From Pollenia angustigena (Eukaryota > Arthropoda > Insecta > Diptera > Polleniidae), in NCBI GenBank assembly GCA_930367215.1, contig OV884059.1, positions 29,317,882 to 29,381,881 of the forward strand: a stretch of 64,000 nt of DNA. Reading direction: 5' to 3'. Each line of letters opens with the position of its first letter. Position 1 is the stretch's first letter. This document shows, piece by piece, positions 44,697-54,733 of the stretch. The notes beneath the pieces are model-generated. The model was given only the letters and a program-made list of their open reading frames with translations. It was not told the origin of the DNA and did no database searches. The translations under genes and the position numbers were made by a program.

Positions 44697-45246
44697 AAGT
44701 AAAAAAGTACAGTCGGTCAAGCCCGACCGTATGATACCCTACACCACAGTATTTAAAAACACATCATGCTTATGTGTCCATGTAAATATGGATTTATCTA
44801 TGTTTATAAACTTCATGAAAACGATTTGTGAGCGGCAGAAATTGCCCCCTGCCTCTCCTTGTGGTTTTATTTTTTAAAAACTGTATAGCTAATGTATCCC
44901 TATAGATATGGATCTATCTATGTTTTAAATTTCATTAAAATAGGTTTGATAGTTTCTGGGAGGAAGAAATTTCCGCCTATCTTCCCTTCGGCCCATTTTC
45001 AATAGGTTTGGTCCTTGTGCCAATAAGAACCTATGACCCAAATTTTATCAAATTATCTCCGAAATTGCGACCTGTACTTTGCGCACAAGGTTACATGGAC
45101 AGCCATCCAGCCAGCCAGCCGGATGGACATCGTTAGTTCGACTCAGAAAGTGATTCTGAGTAGATCGGTATACTTTAAGGTGGGTCTAGGACCACTATTT
45201 TAAGGCGTTACACACATCAGCACAAATGCTGATTGTGGTGTGGGCA
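44697..45246 (+). repeat. CTTACTTG/hairpin dispersed repeat, copy in + orientation
   Basis: Begins AACAAGTAAAAAAGTACAGT, then the hairpin CGGTCAAGCCCGACCG, then ATGATACCCTACACCACAGT. Two units of about 120 bp follow (each with TATGGATnTATCTATG). Then come GCACAAGGTTACATGGACAG, ACATCGTTAGTTCGACTCAG, and the end CACAAATGCTGATTGTGGTGTGGG. It is collinear, in reverse, with 24664-25366. Confidence 0.75.
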
Positions 45247-45439
45247 TAAAAAAATTTTTTTTTGGGACACACTAATGGCCAATTTCAACAATTCTAATTA
45301 AATATCAATTCATATTTAAATACAGTTTTTTATATACATAATTTTATTTCTACTTGACATGCAAAACGAATTTAAAAGATAAATTGGTATTTAAAAAAAT
45401 TGGTGAAATCAGCCATTTTAAAAAATATCCAAAATTGAG

Positions 45440-45760
45440 GTATCGTTCAATGGAAATCGCTACTGGCACAAAGATAATATGTGGTTTCAAAAGGATCGTG
45501 CCACTTGACACATAGCAAGAGAACAAGTTCTCTTTTGAAAGAAAAGTTCAAAAATCGCAATATTTCTCATAGAGAAGGAGTGCACTGGCCACCAAGATTG
45601 TGCGATTTTATACCTTTGGACTATTTTTTGTGGGGTTTTTTGAAATCGAAAGTGTACAGCAATAGTCCCACTATAGTTCAAGAGCTTAAAACAACATTAT
45701 CGAGCAGATATCAACCATTGACAACAGGTTTTTAAAAACGTGATTGAGAATTGCGGTTAA
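45440..45760 (+). pseudogene. Mariner-like transposase relic
   Basis: Readable pieces, in two frames: NMWFQKDRAT-stop-HIARE, then NRNISHREGVHWPPRLCDFIPLDYFLWGFLKSKVYSNSP, then IVQELKTTLSSRY. These match the second and third catalytic blocks and downstream region of the DD41D elements in this window. A stop and a frameshift separate them. No TIRs and no first catalytic block. Confidence 0.8.
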
Positions 45761-45899
45761 ATATTGGGATTCTGCCGATTTAGTAGTGGGGGGAGGGGAA
45801 TCACTTGACCGACAAAATTTTTAATTTTTAACCGGAGAACCTATTTGTTGTAACCTCAAATTAAAATTTTTTTAATATCTCAAAAAAAACTCTTTTTTT

Positions 45900-46358
45900 A
45901 TATTAAAATTCAAATGTTAGCTCAATTATGGACATCCTAGGCGCTGCAAGGGCCAAACTTAAAAATTTTATTAAACCGCCATATTTGTATGGTTGAAATT
46001 CTTAAATTTAGCCGGTACAGCGCGTAGGATGCTCCTAGATGGATCAAATGTATGACCAACCCTTCTTTTTTTTCATCTCAACCATTTATTTCTAACATAC
46101 CTGCCCACTATCTCCGTTCCTTAAGGGGGCTCCCATACAAAATGTTCAATGCAGACTAGAAATATACTGAAGAAAAAGTCCCATAAAGGCCAAGGAGTCG
46201 CCCCTTGTGGGATATAATGTATGACCGACACCAATTAATTTTTTGTCCTCAACATTTTCCGTGACATACTTGCCCCTTATCACCACTTCTAAGGGGCTTT
46301 CATACAAATATGGCCGTTTAATGAAATTCTTAAATTCATATCATTCCAAAAAAAAAAA
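45900..46358. repeat. Probable degenerate tandem dispersed repeat
   Basis: Two related stretches, about 45980-46140 and 46190-46350. Each has an AATGTATGACC(A/G)AC word, a CTTGCC/CTGCCC-TATC block, and a GGGGCTnnCATACAAA block near an AAATTCTTAAATT word. The period is about 190 bp. Unclassified, low confidence. Confidence 0.4.
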
Positions 46359-46930
46359 CAAGTAAGAAAGTACAGTCGGTCAAGGCCGACCATATGATAC
46401 CCTACACCACAGTATTTAAAAACACATCATGCTTATGTGTCCATATAAATATGGATTTATCTATGTTTATAAACTTCATGAAAATTGGTTTGAAAGTTTG
46501 TGAGAGGCAGAAATTGCCCCCTACCTCCCCTTATGGTCCTATTTTTGAAAAACTGTACAGCTAATGTGTCCCTATAGATATGGATCTATCTATGTTTTAA
46601 ATTTCATTAAAATCGGTTTGAGAGGCAGAAATTGCCCCTATCTCCCTTCGTGGTCCTATTTTTAAAAAAAATTCATCGTTTTTGTGTCCATAAAGATATG
46701 GTTTTATCTATGTTTTAAATTTCATTTAAATCGGTTTGATAGTTTCTGAGAGGAAGAAATTTCCCCCTATCTTCCCTCGTGGTCCTACGATTTGGACCAT
46801 TTTCAATAGGCTTGGCCCTTGTGAATTTTAATGAAGTTATTATATGGCCACATAAGCATGATGTGTTTTTAAATACTGTGGTGTAGGGTATCATATGGTC
46901 GGGCTTGACCGACTGAACTTTCTTATTTGT
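46359..46930. repeat. CTTACTTG/hairpin repeat with ~85-bp perfect-like inverted ends
   Basis: 46359-46445 (AACAAGTAAGAAAGTACAGT, CGGTCAAGGCCGACC, ATGATACCCTACACCACAGT, AAACACATCATGCTTATGTG) is repeated inverted at 46845-46930 with only a few changes. Between them lie three ~120-bp units (TATGGTTTTATCTATGTT type). This copy has lost the other natural end and carries a second copy of the hairpin end instead. Confidence 0.8.
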
Positions 46931-47280
46931 TTTGTTTTAAAAAATTTTTAATCTTCTCTAATGTGCTGCATTGAAAATATAGAGTTTTTAAAAGGTTAAT
47001 AATTTAAAAAAAAATTTTTTTATTAAATATTCATATCGCCCATAATCAACAAGAGGGTATTAAATCAAAATTAAAAAATTTTCAGTAGAAGCAAACAATT
47101 TTTAATTTAAAGGCATATTAAGAAAAATTTTTTTTTTACCAACCTCTTCAGTACCAAAAGGTAGACAAAATAGCATGATAGTTGAACAGATAGTTGAATA
47201 GATATGAATATTAAGTGTCGATTTTTTCCAAAAAGTAAATAATTGAGTTGCCTTTTTTAAATCAACTCGATTAAAAATTC
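46931..47280. other. AT-rich spacer upstream of LINE
   Basis: Contains ATCAACAAGAGGGTATT at 47048-47064, which is the inverse of AATACCCTCTTGTTGAT just after the LINE tail (51000-51016). Otherwise featureless. Confidence 0.45.
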
Positions 47281-47281
47281 A

Positions 47282-48450
47282 TATGATAGAATGTTGGATC
47301 TTATATTTGTGAACGATTCATCTGACTTTTCTATACTGCGCCATCCCCCAATTTTTAACCCTGAGGATATATATCACCCAACAATTGAAATATCGTGCTT
47401 ATGCTCCTATTCTATTCAGAAGAAAAACACATCTCAGCGCAATAACATATTTTGTTTTAAACGTACAAATTACGAGAACCTTCAATGTCAAATGTCTCAA
47501 ATTGATTGGATAGATGTACTAAACAATTGTAAAAATGATTTGGACCTCTGTTTAGAGACATTTTACCATATACTTACTGAATGTTTTTTGGCATCTGTAC
47601 CTAGAGTATTTCCTTCTTAAGCTAATGGTCCCCCCTGGAACACAAAAGTTATATCTCGGCTTAAAAACAGGAAAAATAAATTGTATAAAAGTTATAAAAA
47701 ATATGGAACGTTGTTGTGTTATGCAAAGTACTCAATATCAAGATCTGAATATACTATTGCTAATCAATTAGCTTAAAAAAACTATTTAGATAAAATAAGA
47801 CATAATTTCAAAAAGGATCCAAAATCATTTTATAAATTCGTTAATTCTAAAAGACGATCGGCTGAATATCCTTCGATTATGAAATATGCTGATTCAGAAT
47901 CTTCGGATGATAAGTCCATTATTAATATGTTTGCTGACTTTTTTGCATCAACTTACTCTTCGTCATCCTTTAACTATCAATATTCGTACACAATCCTTGA
48001 ATCCACAACTTTTTCTATTCCATCCATTAGCCAACAAACCGTCTTAAACGCCCTAGCTAAGCTAAAATCGTCAAATGTTTCTGGCCCAGACGGCGTTCCC
48101 AGCTGTATTTTAAAGCAATGCTCACAAATATTATACATTCCATTGACTCATATATATAATATATCTCTTAAGACGGGCTATTTTCCTTCAATTTGGAAAG
48201 AATCGTTTATAATTCCACTGTTTAAATCTGGATCTAAAGCTAATATTTTAAATTATAGAGGCATAGCTAAATTAAGTGTTATACCAAAATTATTTGAAAA
48301 ACTTATATATGATACACTGTCGCATCATGCATCATCTATATTATCTCCAACACAACATGGATTTCGTAAATCATGCTCTACAGCTACGAATCTTCTAGAG
48401 GTGACAACTTGGGTAAATGAAGGGTTTGTTAATGGCATGCAATCGGATGT
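47282..48450 (+). pseudogene. LINE ORF2, part 1: endonuclease C-terminus to RT fingers
   Basis: One frame with two stops (47618-47620 and near 47773). DRMLDLIFVNDSSDF and the later DIYHPTIEISC fit the end of an AP-type endonuclease, where DxHHP normally coordinates the active site; the usual DH is changed to DIYH. GPPWNTKVISRLKNRKN is the typical linker. SNVSGPDGVPSCILKQC, YFPSIWKESFIIPLFKSG, LNYRGIAKLSVIPKLFEKL and TQHGFRKSCSTATNL are standard reverse transcriptase blocks in order. The frame ends at the mariner junction after NGMQSDV. Confidence 0.9.
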
Positions 48451-49742
48451 TAAATTTCAAGGGCCGATGTTGATTTTGAATAAAACACAAACTATTTAGG
48501 AAATTATTGTAATTTTATTTTATTATGATATTGGTATTACTCAATTATGTATGGAACAAAATATCGGCCAAATGGGCGCCGCGACCACGGCGGCACACCT
48601 CCATCCGATGGTCCAAATTTTCGATGACCCTGAGGCATAATGGAGGTTCTATGCCGTTAATGTGCCGAATTATCTCATCCTTTAGCTCTTGAATTGTTGC
48701 TGGCTTATCGACGTACACCTTTTCTTTAAAATAACCCCAAAGAAAAAAGTCCAACGGTGTCAAATCACATGATCTTGGCGGCCAATTGACATCGCCATTA
48801 CGTGAGATAACACGGCCATTGAGTTTTTTGCGCAAAAAAGCCATTGTTTCGTTAGCTGTGTGGCAAGTGGCACCGTCCTGCTGAAACCACATATCGTCCA
48901 CATCCATATCTTCCAATTCGGGCCATAAAAAGTTCGTTATCATCTCACGATAGCGAACACCATTCACAGTAACTGCCTGACCGGCCTCATTTTGGAAAAA
49001 ATACGGCCCGATGATGCCGCCAGCCCATAAACCGCACCAAACAGTCACTCTTTGTGGGTGCATTGGTTTTTCGACAATCACTATTGGATTCTCATTCGCC
49101 CAAATGCGGCAATTCTGTTTATTGACGAATCCACTGAGGTGAAAATGTGCCTCATCACTGAAGATGATTTTCTTCGAAAATTGATCATCCACTGTTGCCA
49201 TTTCTTGCCACCATTCTGCCCATTCACGACGTTTGGAATGGTCAAGAGGCTTTAGTTCTTGAGCCAATTGCAGCTTGTAAGCGTGTAAATGCAAGTCTTT
49301 ATGCATAATGTTCATCAACGACGAGCGTGAGAGGTGCAATTGTTGGGCACGACGACGAGTTGAGGTGGACGGCTCTTCAGCCACACTATCGCGAACAGCA
49401 GCAATATTTCCTGCAGTACGAGCTGTACGAGCATGCACTGGTGTTCTCACATCTTCTACAGACCCGGTTTGCTCGAATTTTTCCATGATTTTTGCGATTG
49501 TACGCACATTTGGATGATCAAATTGACCAAAAAAATCACGAAGTGCACGATATGCATTTTGATTTGAACGCCCATTTTCATAATAAGTCTGGATAACTTT
49601 AGCACGTTGTTGGATTGTGTATCTCTCCATGGTTCAAATTGAGTAAGTCTGAAATAGAGAAATGTCAAATAAAATTCGGAAAAAACTTGGCGTTTAGGTG
49701 TGGTTCACATTCAACATCGGCCCTTACAATTTAACCACCCTT
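48451..49742 (-). mobile_element. DD41D mariner-like element, family A, intact transposase (copy A2)
   Basis: 1292 bp. The right end (reverse strand) is AAGGGTGGTTAAATTGTAAG beside TA at 49743-49744. The left end begins TAAATTTCAAGGGCCGAT, lacking the outermost ~9 bases (AAGGGTGGT) present at 11570, and no TA duplication is visible there. It is inserted in the reverse transcriptase of a LINE. The nearly identical copy at 11570-12871 shows the family moved recently. Loss of one terminus probably prevents this copy from moving in cis, though its protein might act on others. Confidence 0.93.
48545..49630 (-). CDS. Mariner-like (DD41D) transposase, full length
   Basis: A 361-residue uninterrupted protein that would cut and rejoin DNA at the element's inverted repeats, acting in the nucleus. 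Residues 1-55 (MERYTIQQRAKVIQTYYENG) form the first helix-turn-helix, DUF4817-like. About 60-120 is a second helix-turn-helix with basic TSTRRRAQQLHLSRSSL. The catalytic domain runs from about 153: D159 in IIFSDEAHF, D252 in MWFQQDGATCHTA and D294 in CDLTPLDFFLWG. There are 92 residues between the first two and 41 between the last two. The C-terminus is RRGRGAHLADILFHT. Mariner Mos1 has DD34D; a 41-residue spacing is known from the rosa/DD41D branch. The start was chosen as the first ATG, 112 bp inside the right TIR. All three aspartates are intact; activity is untested. Confidence 0.95.
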   Translation of the reverse strand: MERYTIQQRAKVIQTYYENGRSNQNAYRALRDFFGQFDHPNVRTIAKIMEKFEQTGSVEDVRTPVHARTARTAGNIAAVRDSVAEEPSTSTRRRAQQLHLSRSSLMNIMHKDLHLHAYKLQLAQELKPLDHSKRREWAEWWQEMATVDDQFSKKIIFSDEAHFHLSGFVNKQNCRIWANENPIVIVEKPMHPQRVTVWCGLWAGGIIGPYFFQNEAGQAVTVNGVRYREMITNFLWPELEDMDVDDMWFQQDGATCHTANETMAFLRKKLNGRVISRNGDVNWPPRSCDLTPLDFFLWGYFKEKVYVDKPATIQELKDEIIRHINGIEPPLCLRVIENLDHRMEVCRRGRGAHLADILFHT

Positions 49743-49744
49743 TA

Positions 49745-50845
49745 TATAACGATTTTAGTAAGGCGTTTGATAAAGTTAATCATGATCTTTTGCTGTTTAA
49801 GCTTGATCGGATGGGTTTTAGTTTATCGCTTCTTAAATGGCTTGGTTCATACTTAAAAGGCAGAACACAATCTGTTAAATTTCGTCATTCATATTCAAAT
49901 TGTATAAATGTAATATCAGGTGTTCCTCAAGGTAGTCACCTAGGGCCCCTCCTATTTACACTATTTATAAATGATCTTCCTTCTGCAATTAAACACTCAA
50001 AAACTTTAATGTATGCAGATGATGTAAAACTATTTATTTCCTTCAACAACTCTGATCAGCAAGTTCTTTTGCAGAATGATATTAATAATTTAACTACCTG
50101 TTGTAGCATGAACTTAATGGATCTTAATGCGAAAAAATGTAAATATATGATTTTTACAAGATCAAGTCCAATAAAGGGTAGCTATATTATGAATAATATA
50201 GTTCTAGATTTGGTTGAAAATTTTATTGATCTTGGCGTACTTTTGGATACACAATTAGACTTTAAAAGTCACATATTGTTAACAATCAATAAGGCTACTG
50301 GAGTACTTGGGTTCATAAAACGTTGGGCTAAGGAGTTCTCCGATCCATATACAACAAAGCAACTGTTTACTACCCTAGTTAGACCAATTCTTGAATATGG
50401 ATCTGTTGTTTGGGACCCTCAATATCAAGTAGACTCTAACAAAATTGAGTCGGTTCAGAAACAGTTTCTGATGTTTTGTCTTCGCGGTTTGCGTTGGAAC
50501 CCTAACATAAGGTTACCATCATACGAACATCGCCTCGCCCTTATTAAGTTGCCGACATTAAAAAGTCGTAGACATATGTTGAATGTCACTTTTTTGTTTA
50601 CATTGATGAACGGTAGTCTTCATTCCGAATTTCTTCTTAGCAAAATAAATTTACATATTCCTCTTCGATCGTTAAGAAATTATAATATCCTAAGCATAAA
50701 ATATTACAGCACAAACTATGCTAATTTTGATCCATTTCGTAGAATCTGTAATGAATTCACTTTATTGTATCCATTTATAGATTTTAATAAAAGTTTGGAA
50801 ATCGTAAAAAGAGATATTATAATACACTTAAATACAATTACCTAA
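49745..50845 (+). pseudogene. LINE ORF2, part 2: RT palm, thumb and C-terminus
   Basis: Continues the frame after the mariner: YNDFSKAFDKVNHDLL (palm motif A), SGVPQGSHLGPLLFTLFINDL (split here into GVPQGSHLGP and LLFTLFINDL), and TLMYADDVKLF with the catalytic YADD at 50012-50023. Then come the thumb (DLGVLLD, LTINKATGVLGFIKRWAKEF, TLVRPILEYGSVVWDP) and the C-terminal region (KIESVQKQFLMFCLRGLRW … LRSLRNYNILS … FDPFRRICNEF), ending at TAA 50843-50845. This half is uninterrupted. No RNase H follows. The element cannot be translated as a whole because of the mariner and the upstream stops. Confidence 0.92.
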
Positions 50846-50977
50846 AAAATTTATTATATTTGAATTTTCATATGTAAAAATGTCATTTATATTTGATTTT
50901 TTTAAATTATTTGTAATTTCCTAATTATGTTTTGTATAAATTAGTCTGTAAGGATTATTCCATAGACTTTTATAAAT

Positions 50978-51003
50978 AAATAAATAAATAAATAAATAAA
51001 TAC
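50978..51003 (+). repeat. TAAA-repeat tail of LINE
   Basis: About six TAAA/AATA units immediately after the 3' UTR, marking the 3' end of the LINE insertion. Confidence 0.9.
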
Positions 51004-51309
51004 CCTCTTGTTGATCACGTGCGGTGCCTTAAGTTTATTTAAAGTTTCCTTGTTTGCATTTTTTTCTATTTTTAAATCCCATAAAATAGGCTATATTTTT
51101 CTTCAGTCACCATTTAAAGCCTCATGTCCAATTTCACCAAGTTCGGTTAAAACTTACTATTAATTAAACTTCCGATTGCCAATATATTTTTGACACCTAT
51201 GGTAGTTAATTTTAACTTAACTTGATGAAATTGGCCGTAAATATGGTAAACTTTTCATATTCTTTTCTATCAAAAAAAAAAAAAAAAAAAAAATTTTTTT
51301 TCTGTGAAT
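51004..51309. other. Spacer between LINE tail and 561-bp array
   Basis: AT-rich DNA ending in a long poly-A then poly-T (51269-51301). No feature supported. Confidence 0.4.
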
Positions 51310-54300
51310 AATATTCATAATTAGTATTGTGGTTATTCTGTTGAACTATTTATGGTTTTTAATCCAAATTTTTAATATTTTTAATTAGGCTTAAGTTCAT
51401 GAAATTTAATTTTTATTAAATTATTTTTGTGAAGAAAGGAATTTTACAACATGAAAATTAATCAAAATTGTTATTGATAATCTTTCATTCTTGACGTGGC
51501 TCGGGCTCGAACCCTGGCCGGCAGGTTACCATGACATGTTTCGATCGCAACCACTCGATCTCCTCAGATGGATTTGCCGTCTTACACTCGCAGCCATCGA
51601 CGACTGCTGACGTCACTAGTCAAACATCAATCCTTAAACCAAATTGTATTTTAACATTTGGTAGATCGAAATTTGCTTTCCTGAATGATTATCCACTTTA
51701 ATTGATTTTACATGTTTTTTCCTTTACTTCCGTTTTTTCGTACTTTCGTCAAGAATTTTTCTTGAAGTCCAAGTACATTTTTTGTTTTTCCACTTTGTCT
51801 TTCTCCTTTCTGTTGACCTTTTTCAGCACAACTTGAAGGACAAATGTACACATAGAGCTCGTGCCTTAGCCTTAACAATAATTAGTATTGTGGTTATTCT
51901 GTTGAACTATTTATGGTTTTTAATCCAAATTTTTAATATTTTTAATTAGGCTTAAGTTCATGAAATTTAATTTTTATTAAATTATTTTTGTGAAGAAAGG
52001 AATTTTACAACATGAAAATTAATCAAAATTGTTATTGATAATCTTTCATTCTTGACGTGGCTCGGGCTCGAACCCTGGCCGGCAGGTTACCATGACATGT
52101 TTCGATCGCAACCACTCGATCTCCTCAGATGGATTTGCCGTCTTACACTCGCAGCCATCGACGACTGCTGACGTCACTAGTCAAACATCAATCCTTAAAC
52201 CAAATTGTATTTTAACATTTGGTAGATCGAAATTTGCTTTCCTGAATGATTATCCACTTTAATTGATTTTACATGTTTTTTCCTTTACTTCCGTTTTTTC
52301 GTACTTTCGTCAAGAATTTTTCTTGAAGTCCAAGTACATTTTTTGTTTTTCCACTTTGTCTTTCTCCTTTCTGTTGACCTTTTTCAGCACAACTTGAAGG
52401 ACAAATGTACACATAGAGCTCGTGCCTTAGCCTTAACAATAATTAGTATTGTGGTTATTCTGTTGAACTATTTATGGTTTTTAATCCAAATTTTTAATAT
52501 TTTTAATTAGGCTTAAGTTCATGAAATTTAATTTTTATTAAATTATTTTTGTGAAGAAAGGAATTTTACAACATGAAAATTAATAAAAATTGTTATTGAT
52601 AATCTTTCATTCTTGACGTGGCTCGGGCTCGAACCCTGGCCGGCAGGTTACCATGACATGTTTCGATCGCAACCACTCGATCTCCTCAGATGGATTTGCC
52701 GTCTTACACTCGCAGCCATCGACGACTGCTGACGTCACTAGTCAAACATCAATCCTTAAACCAAATTGTATTTTAACATTTGGTAGATCGAAATTTGCTT
52801 TCCTGAATGATTATCCACTTTAATTGATTTTACATGTTTTTTCCTTTACTTCCGTTTTTTCGTACTTTCGTCAAGAATTTTTCTTGAAGTCCAAGTACAT
52901 TTTTTGTTTTTCCACTTTGTCTTTCTCCTTTCTGTTGACCTTTTTCAGCACAACTTGAAGGACAAATGTACACATAGAGCTCGTGCCTTAGCCTTAACAA
53001 TAATTAGTATTGTGGTTATTCTGTTGAACTATTTATGGTTTTTAATCCAAATTTTTAATATTTTTAATTAGGCTTAAGTTCATGAAATTTAATTTTTATT
53101 AAATTATTTTTGTGAAGAAAGGAATTTTACAACATGAAAATTAATCAAAATTGTTATTGATAATCTTTCATTCTTGACGTGGCTCGGGCTCGAACCCTGG
53201 CCGGCAGGTTACCATGACATGTTTCGATCGCAACCACTCGATCTCCTCAGATGGATTTGCCGTCTTACACTCGCAGCCATCGACGACTGCTGACGTCACT
53301 AGTCAAACATCAATCCTTAAACCAAATTGTATTTTAACATTTGGTAGATCGAAATTTGCTTTCCTGAATGATTATCCACTTTAATTGATTTTACATGTTT
53401 TTTCCTTTACTTCCGTTTTTTCGTACTTTCGTCAAGAATTTTTCTTGAAGTCCAAGTACATTTTTTGTTTTTCCACTTTGTCTTTCTCCTTTCTGTTGAC
53501 CTTTTTCAGCACAACTTGAAGGACAAATGTACACATAGAGCTCGTGCCTTAGCCTTAACAATAATTAGTATTGTGGTTATTCTGTTGAACTATTTGTGGT
53601 TTTTAATCCAAATTTTTAATATTTTTAATTAGGCTTAAGTTCATGAAATTTAATTTTTATTAAATTATTTTTGTGAAGAAAGGAATTTTACAACATGAAA
53701 ATTAATCAAAATTGTTATTGATAATCTTTCATTCTTGACGTGGCTCGGGCTCGAACCCTGGCCGGCAGGTTACCATGACATGTTTCGATCGCAACCAAAC
53801 GGAAGTAAAGGAAAAAACATGTAAAATCAATTAAAGTGGATAATCATTCAGGAAAGCAAATTTCGATCTACCAAATGTTAAAATACAATTTGGTTTAAGG
53901 ATTGATGTTTGACTAGTGACGTCAGCAGTCGTCGATGGCTGCGAGTGTAAGACGGCAAATCCATCTGAGGAGATCGAGTGGTTGCGATCGAAACATGTCA
54001 TGGTAACCTGCCGGCCAGGGTTCGAGCCCGAGCCACGTCAAGAATGAAAGATTATCAATAACAATTTTGATTAATTTTCATGTTGTAAAATTCCTTTCTT
54101 CACAAAAATAATTTAATAAAAATTAAATTTCATGAACTTAAGCCTAATTAAAAATATTAAAAATTTGGATTAAAAACCATAAATAGTTCAACAGAATAAC
54201 CACAATACTAATTATTGTTAAGGCTAAGGCACGAGCTCTATGTGTACATTTGTCCTTCAAGTTGTGCTGAAAAAGGTCAACAGAAAGGAGAAAGACAAAG

Positions 54301-54733
54301 TGGAAAAACAAAAAATGTACTTGGACTTCAAGAAAAATTCTTGACGAAAGTACGAAAAAACGGAAGTAAAGGAAAAAACATGTAAAATCAATTAAAGTGG
54401 ATAATCATTCAGGAAAGCAAATTTCGATCTACCAAATGTTAAAATACAATTTGGTTTAAGGATTGATGTTTGACTAGTGACGTCAGCAGTCGTCGATGGC
54501 TGCGAGTGTAAGACGGCAAATCCATCTGAGGAGATCGAGTGGTTGCGATCGAAACATGTCATGGTAACCTGCCGGCCAGGGTTCGAGCCCGAGCCACGTC
54601 AAGAATGAAAGATTATCAATAACAATTTTGATTAATTTTCATGTTGTAAAATTCCTTTCTTCACAAAAATAATTTAATAAAAATTAAATTTCATGAACTT
54701 AAGCCTAATTAAAAATATTAAATATTCATAATT
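51310..54733. repeat. 561-bp tandem array, SINE-like units, right part inverted
   Basis: TTAGTATTGTGGTTATTCTG occurs at 51321, 51882, 52443, 53004 and 53565, exactly 561 bp apart. Four complete direct units and a partial fifth end at 53797. There the sequence switches to the reverse complement: one complete inverted unit (53798-54358) and a partial one to about 54720. Units differ by only a few bases (for example near 52584 and 53596). Each has a GC-rich core of about 150 bp with a tRNA-like A box and B box on the strand opposite to the direct units, and a TGACGTCA palindrome. AATATTCATAATT flanks the whole array on both sides (51310-51322 and 54721-54733). No coding frame. Confidence 0.95.
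51484..51610 (-). promoter_or_regulatory. tRNA-like Pol III promoter (A and B boxes) in each 561-bp unit
   Basis: First of six occurrences. On the minus strand, CGAGTGGTTGCGATCG is A-box-like and typical of Ser/Leu tRNA D arms; 34 bases later comes the B-box-like GGGTTCGAGCCC. The spacing is right for a tRNA-derived promoter. The T-stem pairs poorly beyond three base pairs, and no acceptor stem forms, so this is a SINE-type head and not a tRNA gene. Transcription is inferred, not shown. Confidence 0.6.

Larger units (their letters stand above)
47281..51003 (+). mobile_element. Non-LTR retrotransposon (LINE), 5'-truncated, split by a mariner
   Basis: A single open region runs from the end of an endonuclease domain through a reverse transcriptase, followed by a short 3' UTR and a tail of TAAA repeats (about 50978-51003), the classic end of LINE insertions. 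There is no RNase H. The mariner 48451-49742 interrupts it between palm motifs. The domain order and the LRxxNY…DPFRRIC C-terminal region resemble jockey/CR1-group LINEs; the exact clade is not settled by eye. The 5' end is truncated within the endonuclease. Confidence 0.88.

Noticed and set aside
51310..54733. 5S rRNA or histone-type tandem gene array
   Set aside because: The unit has no match that I recognise to 5S rRNA or to any coding frame; only a tRNA-like promoter is visible.
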